Source: Emiliania huxleyi CCMP1516 (taxonomy: Eukaryota > Haptophyta > Isochrysidales > Noelaerhabdaceae). From it: 64,000 nt of DNA. The translations under genes and the position numbers were made by a program. The notes under the pieces were generated by a model, which saw only the letters and a program-made list of their open reading frames with translations, searched no databases and was not told where the DNA came from. This document shows positions 39,454 through 49,710 of this stretch, piece after piece. The stretch covers positions 942,737 through 1,006,736 of the forward strand of contig NW_005200507.1 of NCBI RefSeq assembly GCF_000372725.1, in the 5' to 3' direction. The number at the start of each line of letters is the position of its first letter. The first letter of the stretch is position 1.

Positions 39454-42400
39454 TCAGAGCTTGGCAAGCCCTTCCAGGACGGCCGCAAGCTTTGTCTTCA
39501 TGTCGGCCAGCTCGTTGCGCGCCTTTGCCACCACCGCCTCGGGCGCCTTGCCCGCGAAGCCGTCCGACGACAGCCTCGCCTCCAGCTTGCCGATGTCCGC
39601 CTCGAGCTTGGTCTGCTGCTTCCCCAGCCGCGCGCGCTCCTTGTCCGCATCGACGAGGTCCGAGATCGGCAGCAGCACCTCGAGCCCGTCGCCCAGGATC
39701 AGCCGCACGGCGCCCTCGCCCGCCGCCTGCTCGGCGGCCGCCGCGGCGTCGGAGCCGGCCTCCTCGACGAGGAGCGCGCCCGTCGCCACGCGCGCGAGCA
39801 CCTCGAGCGCGGCCGCCTCGCTCCGCACCGCCGCGGCGAGGCGCGGCGCCGCGAGCACCGTGGCCGCCACCTTCTTCGCGGGCTCGACGCGGTACTCTGC
39901 GCGCGCGTTTCGGATGCCGCGCACCAGCGCCTGCAGCGAGGCGAACTCGGCCTCGGCGGCGGCGTCGCGCGGCAGCTCGCCCGCCTCCTCCATCAGCGGC
40001 CAGTCGGCCACCATGATCGACTCGCCCTCGTGCGGCAGCCGCTGCCACAGCTCCTCGGTGATGAAGGGCATGTACGGGTGCAGTAGCCGGAGGCACGTGT
40101 CGAGCACGTAGACGAGCGTGCGGCGCGCGTCGGCGGCGGCGCGCGCGTCGGCGGAGGCGATCCGGCCCTTCGAGATCTCGAGGTACCAGTCCGCGTACTC
40201 GTCCCACAGGAAGGAGTAGATGGACTGCCCGGCGGGCCCAAAGTCGTAGCTGCTCAGCTGCGCGGTGACGTCGGTGGCGAGGGCGTGCACGCGCGAGACG
40301 ATGTAGCGCTCGGGCAGGGCGAGGTCGGCGAGGTCGGCCTCCGCCAGCGGGCCGGTCACGGCGAGCGCCTGCCGCTGCTCGGCGGGCAGGTCCGCGAGGC
40401 CGATCGTGAGGAAGCGCGCCGTATTCCACAGCTTGTTTGCGAAGTTGCGGTTCGCCTGGATCTTGTCCTCGGAGAGGGGCACGTCCTGCCCCGGCGTGAC
40501 GCCCGTGACGAGGGAGAGGCGGAGCGCGTCGGTCCCCATCGTGTCGATCGTGTCGAGCGGGTCCACCACGTTGCCCTTGGTCTTGCTCATCTTTTGGCCC
40601 TTTGCGTCGCGCACCAGGCCGTGCAGGTAGATGGTGTGGAAGGGCGCCTTGCCGGTGAACTCGAGGCCGAGCATCATCATGCGCGCGACCCAAAAGAAGA
40701 GGATGTCGTACCCGGTCTCCATCACCGACGACGGGTAGAAGCGCGCCAGGTCGGAGCCCGCCGGCGCGCCGCCGCCCGTCAGGTCTCCGCCCAGCGCCTG
40801 CTGCGGCCAGCCGACGGTCGCGAAGGGCCACAGCCCGGACGAGAACCACGTGTCGAGCACGTCGTCGTCCTGCCGCAGCACCACGCCCGGCCCGAGCTCG
40901 GCCTCGGCCCGCTTGCGCGCCTCCTCCTCCGAGCGCGCGCAGTAGTACTTGCCCGGCGCCGAGTCGACGTACCAGACCGGGATGCGGTGGCCCCACCAGA
41001 GCTGGCGCGAGACGCACCAGTCTTGGATGTTTTCGAGCCAGTTGAAGTAGACCTTCTCGAAGCGCTCGGGCAGGATCTTGGTCTCGCCCGACCGCACCGC
41101 CTCGAGCCCCTTGCCCGCCATCCCCCCCATCTTGACGAACCACTGCGTCGAGACGAGCGGCTCGATGACCTCGCCCGACCGCTGCGAGCGAGGCACCCGC
41201 TGCGTGTGCTCCTCCACCTGCGGGCAGCAGGGGCGCGGGGGTCGGAGCCACGAGCCGCGCCGCCGGCCCTCCCTCCCCCGCGCCGCCGCCGGCCCTCCCT
41301 CCCCCGCGCGCGCCTTGAGCGCGAGCCCCTCCGCCTCGAGGTCCGCCCACAGCTCCGCACGGCACGCGTACCGGTCGAGGCCGGCGTACTTGCCCGCCGC
41401 CTCGTTCATCGTCGCGTCCTTGTTCAGGATGTTGAGGAGGGGCAGGCCGTGCCGCTGGCCGATGGCGTAGTCGTTGACGTCGTGCGCCGGCGTCACCTTG
41501 AGCGCCCCCGTCCCGAACTCGCGCTCCACGTAGTCGTCCGCAATGACGGGCACCTCCCGCTGCGTGCCTGGCACGCGGACCAGCTTGCCGACAAACTCCT
41601 TGTACCGCTCGTCCTCGGGGTGCACGCAGACGCACGCGTCGCCGAGGATGGTCTCAGGGCGGGTGGTCGCGACGGGGATGGCGCCGGACCCGTCCGCGAG
41701 CGGGTAGTCGAAGTAGTACAGCTTCCCTACTCGCGGGGGGCGCGAGGCTGTGGGAGGGGAGGCAGCCTCGCGGCCGGCGGGCGGGGAGCTGGAGAGAGCT
41801 GCAGCCTTGCTCCTCGACGTAGTCCACTTCGAGGTCGGAGACGGCGGTGCCGAGCACGGGCGACCAGTTGACCATGTACTCGCCTGAGCGGGCGGCGGAG
41901 CCTCTCGTCATGCCCTCGCCGCGCGGGCGAGAGGTGCTGGAGAGGCGATCTGGAGAGGAGATCTGGAGAGGAGATCTGGAGAGGAGAGCTCCGCTCACCC
42001 CGGTAGACGAGGCCTCGCTCGTGCAGCGTCACGAACGCCTCCGTCACAGCCTCGCAGAGCTCGGGCTGGAGAGTGAAGCGCTCGCGCGACCAGTCGCACG
42101 AGGCACCGAGCCGGCGGATCTGCGCCGTGATCGCGCCGCCGTACTCCTCCTTCCACTCCCACACCTTGTCCAGGAAGCCCTCGCGGCCGAGCGCCACCCG
42201 CTCCACCCCCTTCGACTTGAGGTCTCTCTCAACGAGCATCTGCGTGGCGATGCCCGCGTGGTCCGTCCCCGGAAGCCAGAGCGTCGGGTGCCCGCGCATC
42301 CGGTGGAAGCGCGCCATGATGTCCTCCAGCGCCACGAACATCGCGTGCCCCATGTGCAGCCGCCCAGTCACGTTCGGAGGCGGCATCGAGACGACAAAGC

Positions 42401-42869
42401 ACTGCTTCCCGTTGTCCGGCGCGGGCTTGAAGTAGCCCTTAGCCTCCCACCACGCGTACAGCCGCTCCTCCACCTCGGCAGGCACGTACTGCTTCGCCAT
42501 CTCGCCGTCGGACGTGCCCGCACCGCACTCGGCCGTCTCCACCGCCGGCGCCACCATCGCGGGCCCGCCCGCCCGCGTGCCCACGCCGCGCACGGTGGGC
42601 GCCGTGGCGACGGCGGCGACGGCCGCTGCGGCGTTGGTGCCACTCGGTGCGTGCACGCCGCAGGTCCGCGTCGCGTGGTCGCACGAGAGATGGACTGCGC
42701 TGCCGCGGCTGGGCGCCGCTCTCCCGGCAGCTCGCGCTCCGGGCCGCAGCGCGTGCCGCGCGCCAGCATACGCGGCGCGAGCGGGCGCCGGGGCGAAGGC
42801 GGCGTTGACGGTCGAAACGAGGAGACCGAGCGTGCCTGCGCGGAGCATACGTCTCGTCCGACGGAGCAT
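39454..42869 (-). CDS. VARS: Organellar (bacterial-type) valyl-tRNA synthetase
   Basis: Four exons (42869-41999, 41883-41806, 41726-41314, 41217-39454) sum to 3126 nt, giving 1041 aa in frame. The introns are GT-AG, GC-AG and GC-AG. The leader [20 protein letters not shown], then [16 protein letters not shown], looks like a signal peptide with an A-F cleavage site and transit peptide, suggesting plastid import. Catalytic motifs: [14 protein letters not shown] (HIGH), [18 protein letters not shown], the editing-domain segment [34 protein letters not shown], and [14 protein letters not shown] (KMSKS). The anticodon-binding part includes [14 protein letters not shown]. The C-terminal coiled coil ([20 protein letters not shown] to [11 protein letters not shown]) is typical of bacterial ValRS. 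The first Met, at 42869, is chosen because it begins the leader. Confidence 0.92.
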
Positions 42870-43137
42870 GTCGATGTGCCTCTCGCGCGCGAGGTCAGGG
42901 AAAGCTCCGCGAACGTGAACAGCCCGAGCAACCCAAAACGCACAAAAGGAAAAAGAACCTACACACCTCCCAGTCATGACCACCCTTATCCCATGAGGTA
43001 TAACCTGCGCCCACACTGCCGTATGGTGCAGAAACTGCGACGGGACGTGGGGAGCCTCACACGTACTTCAGCGATCGTGGCGCTAGTTGGGAATCACGCT
43101 GATGCGCTGCCGCTGGCCGCCCGACTGCCACACTTTT
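42870..43137. other. Upstream flank of the ValRS gene
   Basis: Nothing beyond ordinary non-coding sequence was seen. An AT-richer part (TAACCTGCGCC, CCTTATCCCATGAGG) lies around 42985-43005. Confidence 0.35.
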
Positions 43138-43435
<298 letters not shown>

Positions 43436-43513
43436 ACCCCAGACGCAGAAAGCCTGAGTGAGGAGCCGTGCAGCGCCTAGATGCTAGATATACGCCCTCC
43501 GAGCCGGGCGGGT

Positions 43514-43979
43514 TAGGCCTTTACACGCTTTTCTCTGCAAAGGCTATCTATATTCTTTGCATCATATTCTCTCTGGGCCCTCTATATTCTCGAGAATATT
43601 CTCGAATATTGAGAATATTTTGACCTCGCGTAGATCGACGGAGACCAAAAGTCGCTCCAAACGCAAACCCGCTCAGAACCTCCAAAACTTAAAGATTTCA
43701 GTCGGCATCGACCCGAAACCTACACTGTTGAGGGGGGAATAGCTGTTTCGAGCTCTCTCGTCAAGACCGTTTTAGACGCCGCACAGCGGCAACGTCAAGA
43801 ATATTCAAGAATATCTTTGGACTCGAGGTCTACTAAGGTCAAGGGCTGCGGAAAGCTCGTATATTCTTGAGGGAAAAGCCGGCCGGGGCATCTGTATTCT
43901 CGAGAATATTCTCGAATATGGAAGTGCGCGGGACCCTCTATATTCTCAAAGATATTCGAGAATATGGTGTAAAGGCCAA
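43514..43979. mobile_element. MITE with 13-bp TIRs and 8-bp target duplication
   Basis: Ends TAGGCCTTTACAC and (complemented) TTGGCCTTTACAC enclose 466 bp. GGGCGGGT lies directly outside on both sides (43506-43513 and 43980-43987). The interior is AT-rich and full of ATATTCTCGAGAATATTC-type palindromes (43585-43620, 43895-43920, 43935-43970). The 8-bp duplication and T-A/T-GG start fit hAT-type non-autonomous elements. No protein is encoded. Confidence 0.8.
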
Positions 43980-43987
43980 GGGCGGGT

Positions 43988-45540
43988 CTGCCCGTCGGGT
44001 TGTCGCCCTATCTATCTCTCCAGGAGACGTCTGCTCTATTTATACTGTTACGGGACAGAGAAAGAGAGCGTATTGTGCCGTATCAAAGTCTGTGGCCTGT
44101 GCAGGTGTGAACAGCAGCTCCTGACCACGGCGCCGCAGCCCGCAGGCGCCTGTTGATAGGTCCAGGTGATAGCCCTGGATAGTCAATGCATACGCCTAGT
44201 TGGGCCTCAGATCGCCCGACCGCGTCCCGGTGCTCTGTGGTCGGATTTGTGGCGCGCGGGCCCTCCGGAGGCCGAGGATGGCCGTGGCGGACCACGAGCT
44301 CTAGGAGGTAAAGTGTCAGTGAGTATATTGTAGAAACTGACCATGTGCACAATATCTCTCAGTCTAGCTAAGCCAGAGGGGAGGCGATGCCGGGCCCGGG
44401 GCCGTACAGCAGCTCAATAGGTCAATAGTGCTTCGCCGGCGTGCGTCCCGGAAGCGGTCCGTGGGAGGAAACAACGCCGACGGCGCTCTGATTCGACTTG
44501 GAGCACTTGGAGTGCAGTGTCCAGTGATCAACCGCACATCGACTTTTAACTTCAAACAAAGACATTGGCACCCACGCGCCGCTGCGCGGCGCGTGCCACT
44601 GTCAAGAGCGGATCCATCAGTTAGTTGTGTTCACGCCGGCATCGAGAGAGAGAGATTTTAGAAAACCACAAAGGTCCTTATCAGCTGGTCGGCCGCCATT
44701 CGGGCCTCCCGGTCTGCTGCGGCGGCGCGGCCGGTCGAGGCCGGGCTCGGCCCGGCCCGCGACGGCTGGCCGCCGACGAGCGCGCTCGCGCTGCTCGTCA
44801 AAATGGCGGCGGTGGCGATTGCGGCGACGGTCGTGTTCAGTCGTACAGCGCTCAGGCGTCTGTCATCTGTCGTCTGTTGTCGCATTTCGCGCACACGCGC
44901 GCGCCGCGCGACCCGCGTCGCTCCGCGAGGGCATGAGCCTTCCGCGATATTCGATCCCGCAGCCAAAAGCTGCTCGCTCGAACCGCGGCCGACTCTACCA
45001 TCGCGGCCGCAGCTGTTGAGCTCTCCAGAAGACTGGTGCCTCATATGCTGCCTCCCTGCGGATGCTGCCGGCGAGCCTGGCGGTCCGCTGTACTACAAGG
45101 AAGTGCTGACTCGATTCTACCTCGAATTCTTCTACCCCCACGACTCGGAACGCGAATGTGACAGGACCATCGGGTCCTTCAGCCACCAAAGTGAGATCAC
45201 CCGAGAGCAGCTGAGCCTGCCTCTGGCCTCGCCTCCCTCTCCTTCAGGCATTCGTGGCATCCTATGGGTCGTCCAGAGTATCGACCTCTGGCGAGTTAGC
45301 CAGCCCCACTTTGAGGGCGCCATGAAGTACAGCGATCGCCACCTCGCTGGCCTCTCCGCAGGCCCCCCCGACCGCGTCGAACTCATCGGCGCGGGCTCTC
45401 TCGGCTACGGGACCGGCCCCAGCTTCGGCTGAGGGCTGACAAGCTGCCGAGCCCAAATCACTGTGGGAGGCGTGATTTCTTCTCTGGCATCGTGTCCCCG
45501 ACAACCTGCACAGATTTAGGCCGCGAAGTACCTGGAGCAG
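43988..45540. other. Repeat-derived intergenic region with one unexplained open frame
   Basis: It includes CTGCTCTATTTATACTGTTACG (44028), the GGAGCACTTGGAGTGCAGT repeat (44500-44520), a GAGAGAGAGATTTTAGAAAA block like 520-545 (44645) and a CAAGCTGCCGAGCCCAAATC segment (45437) that is the complement of LINE subfamily 2 sequence near 565-590. An open frame, 44803-45432 plus, has plausible protein stretches (YYKEVLTRFYLEFF, MKYSDRHLAGLSAG) but no recognisable family and lies within repeats. Confidence 0.35.
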
Positions 45541-45830
45541 AAAGAAAGAAAGAAAGCAACAAGCCAAGTACTTGGAGCAAAGAAAGAAAGAAAGAAAACA
45601 GACAACCCAAGGGAGGGATGGGAGGACGTAAAAAAAGAAAGAAAACAGACTCTTAGCTCCCCGGCCCTGGATGTGCGGTTACTGACTGCACTCCAAGTGC
45701 TCCAAGACAACCCAAACGAGGGATACTCGTAGGGGAGGAGGACAGGGTCCACACCTGCACGAGCAGGATTTTGGAAGGACGATCAGGGGGACAGGTGGGC
45801 TCTCCTGCTCCTGACAAGGGACACGACAGG
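45541..45830 (-). mobile_element. Nested LINE tails and dispersed repeats
   Basis: AAGAAAGAAAGAAAGCAACA at 45541, AAGAAAGAAAACAGACAACC with AAGGGAGGGATGGGAGG at 45590-45625 and a third A/G tail at 45632-45650 are stacked subfamily 2 ends in minus orientation. They are followed by TTAGCTCCCCGGCCCTGGATG (the complement of 26670) and the 2205-2300 repeat. Sequential insertion into tails is the simplest reading. Confidence 0.6.
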
Positions 45831-46059
45831 CTCGCAGCGCGGTGCACGGTGGAATCCCAACTCCACTGGCGGTCTCATCTCAGTCTAGCGACCTTCCTCC
45901 GGCTTCTCACCGGCAGTCTCTCACTACCACGCACGGGCACACTGACACAGCTCACAGCGTCACAGGGGTGGCAGGGGCGGCGGCATGAGTCTCCCACATA
46001 CTATGCGGGCCTCACTAGAGGTGCGGCCTGCGCGTGTCCTCGCCCTTGGGAAGGTCTTG

Positions 46060-46205
46060 AGAGGGAAGAAAGAAAGAAAGAAAACAGACAAGCCAAGGGA
46101 CGGCGCCGCCACCACACAGGGATTTTAAGGAGAGGTGTGTGGTGCGCTAGCCGTCGCCCACCCTAGGGAGTCTGCCTCTTCCTATCTCTCTTCGCAGTCT
46201 TGAGA
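46060..46205 (-). mobile_element. LINE subfamily 2 3' end
   Basis: Tail AAGAAAGAAAGAAAACAGAC, then ACACAGGGATTTTAAGGAGA, GCGCTAGCCGTCGCCCACCC and TCTTCCTATCTCTCTTCGCA, the same as 1600-1700 and 13200-13300. It reaches to within 50 bp of the next start codon and probably supplies that gene's 5' untranslated region or promoter context. Confidence 0.75.
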
Positions 46206-46250
46206 GGGGAGGGGAAGCCGCCCGAAATACTTTTGACGTCGAGCATTACC

Positions 46251-49200
46251 ATGCGCCCCAGCCCGTGGCTGACGCTGGCAGCCCTCACCTCCTGCGCAGC
46301 TCTCTCGCTCTCGCCCTCGTGCGCGCTGCCTCGCAGGCCGGCGGTCTCGCGCTCGCCGCCGCCCGGCATGATCAACAAGAAGCAGGCGGAGCTGGCCGCC
46401 ATGCTCGAGCGGGCGCGAGCGGCACGCGAGGGCGGGCTCAGCGAGGCGACCGCCCCGCCGCCACCGCCCAAGCGGCCAAAGCCCCCACCCGCGGCAAAAA
46501 AAACGGCCGTCACCCGGGACGACATCTTTGCCGCCTTCAAGCGGTCGAATCAGCCGTCCACAAAGCCCGCGCGGCCGTCGGCGCCCAAGGCACACCCGCG
46601 GCCGGCGGCGCCGAGCGGCCCATCCCTCGAGGAGGAGTACGCCGCCTTCGACGCCATGGTTGCCGGATCGCGCACAGGCCGGCAGGGCCGGGCGCTGTCA
46701 TCGGAGCTCCTCACCTCGGGTGAGCCGCTGCCCACGCCAGCCAAGCTGTCTGCGCTGGCTGGCCACCCCACGTCCTTCGACTCGCTCGCCGCGCTCGCCG
46801 CCGGCCGCTCCTACCTCGTCCTCCTCGCCTCGTCCGAGCCCATCATGTCCAACGCCCTCCGCTCGGACCTCGTCGCGTTTGCGTCTCGCTTCCCCGGCGC
46901 GAAGCTCGACGCGGCGGTGGCGGCCGTTTCGCGCGTCGCGCCGGCAACCTACCGCAAGCTCGAGCGCAAGGGCGGCGTCTCCTTCCCGCTTCTCAGCGAC
47001 CCGGACTCGGCCTGGCTCTCGCAGCTCAACGTCGACCGGAACGGAGGCCCGTGCGGCTACCTCCTCGACGTGGCGCGCGGCGGCGTGCTGCTCGCCTCCT
47101 TTGGGCCAGCCGACCCGGCGCCGCTGCTCGACCGGGTCACCGCCGCGGTCGAGGCGCGGGCAAAGGGATCCGCCTCACCCACCGACGCGGCAGCTCCGGC
47201 ACCGCCCGCCCCAAGCACCGCCGCCGAGGCGGAGGCGGCGCGCAGCGAGAGGCGCGCGGCGGAGCTGTTTGGCGCGCTGCCCACCGCGGCTCCGCCGCCG
47301 CCGTCGGCGGGTCCGGCGGATGCGGGTGCGGATCTCGAGGCGCTCCGGCGCGAGAACGAGGAGCTCAAGGCGCTGCAGGCCCTGCAGCGGGAGAACGAGC
47401 AGCTCAAGGCGGCGCTGGAGGCGTCGCGCGCCGACGAGGCGGCGGCGGCGCAGAGGGAGGAGGCGGCGGCGGCGGCGCAACAGAGGGAGGCGGCGGCGGC
47501 GGCGCAGAAGGCGGCCGACGACGCCGCGAACGCCAAGGCGGCAATGGCACTCGCCGAGGCGAAGGCGCGCGCCGCGCCCAAGCAGAAGATGCCGAAGCAG
47601 AAGAAGCAGGCAAAGAAGGCGGGCGGCCCGGCAGACTCGAGGCCGCGTGCGGCCGATGACACGAGGCCCCGCGCGGGCGCAGCCGGCGCTGACGCGGCTG
47701 GCGCTGACGCGACCCTCCGGAAGCAGCTGGAGGCGGCGGAGACGGCGCGGCGGGCAGCCGAGGCGCGCGCAGAGGAGGAGCGGGCGGCGGCCGCTTCCGC
47801 CGTGGCGGCGGCCGACGCGGCGGCGGCAGCAGCCCGCGAGGCGGCAGCGTTGGCGGCGTCGGAGGCGGCGGCACGCGCGCAGGCTGAGGCGGCGGCGGAA
47901 GCGGCCGCTCAGGAGGTCGCCGCACAGGCGGCCGCCGCCGCAGCGGTGGGTGGGAGCGAGGAGGGGGCGGGGGAGGAGGAGGAGAGCGGAGGAAGGCGAG
48001 GCGCTCCGCACGCAGGGGACGCGCTGCCCGGCCTCGACCTGAGCGGGCTTAGCCTTGTGACCGGGCTTAGCCTTGTGGGCGGCGGCGATTCGCAGGCCGC
48101 CCCGCGCGACCTGCTCGAGGCCGCGGCGGGCAGGAGCGCCGTCCTCTTCCTGTGCGGCGCGGCGGATTCGAAGGGGACGCTGCCGCAGGCGGCGCGGCTG
48201 TGGGACAGCCGGCTGGGCGGGCTAGCCGCCGAGGCGAACGCGAGCCTGGCCTCCGTCTCGGTCGGCGAGGCGGCCGCCATCTACGTCGCGGCTCTGCGCG
48301 CCGCGGCGGCCGCCGCTCCGAGCTCGGCGGTGCTCAGCGACGCGGGAGGAGGCTTGCTTCGCTCGCTCGGGGTGCCGGAGCTGCGGCCGGGTAGCCTCTA
48401 CGTCTTTCTGCTCTCGGCGACGGAGCCGGGCCGGCTCCTCGGCTCGTTCGGCGCCACCGAGGCGGAGCGCGCGTGCGAGACGGCGCGCGAGATGCTGCGG
48501 CGGCGAAAGGCGCAGCTGGCGGCAGAGAGGCGTGCCGTGGAGGAGGCCGCTGCCGCCGAGGAGGCCGCCGCAGCCGCGGCCGCCGAGTCGGCTGCGTCGC
48601 TTGTGACGCCCACGTTTGTGCCAAGGATTGCGTCGGAGGACGACGCCGCCGCGTGGGAGTCGCTCGTCGGGGTGGGCGGCTCTGGCGGCGGTCGGGCAGG
48701 CGCCTCGAAGGGGGCGGTCGCACTTCGCCGGGGCCCGCGCCCGCGGGTGTCGGAGAGGCGCCCCGGGAGCAGCAGCCGCGAGGGGGTGCGCGAGGGGGGA
48801 TCCGCCACCGCTGCCGGCCCGCCGGCGGACCGCTCGCGGACGCCGTACAAGATGGTGTACTTGCCTGGCGTCCTCGCGCTGATTGGCATGCTGAGGGCGA
48901 GCGACGGCGTGGTCGCCGTCACCACGTCGCGAGTGCGTTCGCTCGAGTACACGCCGGCTGCCAGCGTCGAGGAGGGGGCGCCACTGACAGTGGCCTTTGC
49001 CGGCTTTGGACGCCGCTCCTCCGTCCGGCTGCTCGCGCGCGGAGGCACCGGCTGGCGCGACAAGACCCAGCAGCTATTCATTGAGACGCGGCGCGACATG
49101 CCGCTCTCCGCGCTCCGCGAGGTGTTGCGCGGGCTCGCCTTGGCGCGCGGGTTTGAGCTCGTCTTTGCGAGCAGCATCTGCGCCTCGGACGGGGCAGGGT

Positions 49201-49328
49201 CGACCCGCGCCGGCGCAGACGCGGCTGCCGAGGAGCAGGCCGCGGCCGTTCGACGGTTGGAGGCCGCCGGCGCCACCGATGGCAACACCGATGATGCGGC
49301 TTGGCTGTGGGAGGACGACGGGCTGTAG
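46251..49328 (+). CDS. Large Ala-rich coiled-coil protein with two thioredoxin-fold-like domains lacking cysteines
   Basis: A single exon of 1025 aa from ATG 46251. The N-terminus MRPSPWLTLAALTSCAALSL is a signal peptide, followed by a basic Pro-rich region, suggesting plastid or secretory targeting. Residues about 175-305 look like a peroxiredoxin/thioredoxin-fold domain (RSYLVLLASSEPIMSNALRS, then GVSFPLLSDPDSAWLSQLNV and GYLLDVARGGVLLASFG) without the catalytic Cys. A long Ala/Glu/Arg-rich coiled coil follows (about 350-600). A second similar domain (SAVLFLCGAADSKG, SSAVLSDAGGGLLRSLGVPE, YVFLLSATEPGRLLGSFG) again lacks a peroxidatic Cys. The C-terminal about 170 aa (KMVYLPGVLALIGMLRAS and beyond) is unrecognised. 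The function is unknown; it could be a structural organelle protein. Confidence 0.6.
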   Translation: MRPSPWLTLAALTSCAALSLSPSCALPRRPAVSRSPPPGMINKKQAELAAMLERARAAREGGLSEATAPPPPPKRPKPPPAAKKTAVTRDDIFAAFKRSNQPSTKPARPSAPKAHPRPAAPSGPSLEEEYAAFDAMVAGSRTGRQGRALSSELLTSGEPLPTPAKLSALAGHPTSFDSLAALAAGRSYLVLLASSEPIMSNALRSDLVAFASRFPGAKLDAAVAAVSRVAPATYRKLERKGGVSFPLLSDPDSAWLSQLNVDRNGGPCGYLLDVARGGVLLASFGPADPAPLLDRVTAAVEARAKGSASPTDAAAPAPPAPSTAAEAEAARSERRAAELFGALPTAAPPPPSAGPADAGADLEALRRENEELKALQALQRENEQLKAALEASRADEAAAAQREEAAAAAQQREAAAAAQKAADDAANAKAAMALAEAKARAAPKQKMPKQKKQAKKAGGPADSRPRAADDTRPRAGAAGADAAGADATLRKQLEAAETARRAAEARAEEERAAAASAVAAADAAAAAAREAAALAASEAAARAQAEAAAEAAAQEVAAQAAAAAAVGGSEEGAGEEEESGGRRGAPHAGDALPGLDLSGLSLVTGLSLVGGGDSQAAPRDLLEAAAGRSAVLFLCGAADSKGTLPQAARLWDSRLGGLAAEANASLASVSVGEAAAIYVAALRAAAAAAPSSAVLSDAGGGLLRSLGVPELRPGSLYVFLLSATEPGRLLGSFGATEAERACETAREMLRRRKAQLAAERRAVEEAAAAEEAAAAAAAESAASLVTPTFVPRIASEDDAAAWESLVGVGGSGGGRAGASKGAVALRRGPRPRVSERRPGSSSREGVREGGSATAAGPPADRSRTPYKMVYLPGVLALIGMLRASDGVVAVTTSRVRSLEYTPAASVEEGAPLTVAFAGFGRRSSVRLLARGGTGWRDKTQQLFIETRRDMPLSALREVLRGLALARGFELVFASSICASDGAGSTRAGADAAAEEQAAAVRRLEAAGATDGNTDDAAWLWEDDGL

Positions 49329-49524
49329 CTTTCTCGACAGCTCGTTACGGTTACGCGCGACGGCTGCTAGAGTGTGCTAGTCTAGCTAGTACCGAGAGAG
49401 GCATGTGGGCATGTCACACGCAGCACACACACATGGGCTGGTGTCCGAATAAGGGGTAGAAGCTCTTTCACACACACAGCCCAGGCTGAATTTTGACATT
49501 TGGGATTTGGGCAGCACCTCGCCG
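49329..49524. other. 3' flank, nothing recognised
   Basis: Only short CA and TAG repeats were seen. Confidence 0.35.
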
Positions 49525-49620
49525 TCTTTTTACCCATCTCCTATAGTAGAGGTGTCCGTTTTATTTATTTATTTTTATAGCACCTCGCCGTCCACCGCTC
49601 TCTGGAGGGCGCTCTCTAGT
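49525..49620 (+). mobile_element. LINE subfamily 1 tail
   Basis: TTTTTACCCATCTCCTATAG, then AGAGGTGTCCGTTTTATTTATTTATTT at 49551-49577, match the 3' end of the element at 15570. CAGCACCTCGCCGTC occurs before (49513) and after (49578) the tail, consistent with a target duplication of about 15 bp. Confidence 0.7.
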
Positions 49621-49710
49621 TAGCGCATGCACAAGCCACAACGAGACAGGTTGTGCCGCAGAGTTGGAGCAATGGAGATGCTCGGAGCGAATAATAGCCT
49701 CACGTCTCGA

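Noticed and set aside
40285-41871. 528-aa plus-strand frame over the ValRS gene
   Set aside because: Antisense shadow; ValRS motifs are unambiguous on the minus strand.
44803-45432. 209-aa plus-strand frame as a gene
   Set aside because: Some protein-like words but no family, no supported start, and known repeat pieces on both sides; left as unexplained sequence.
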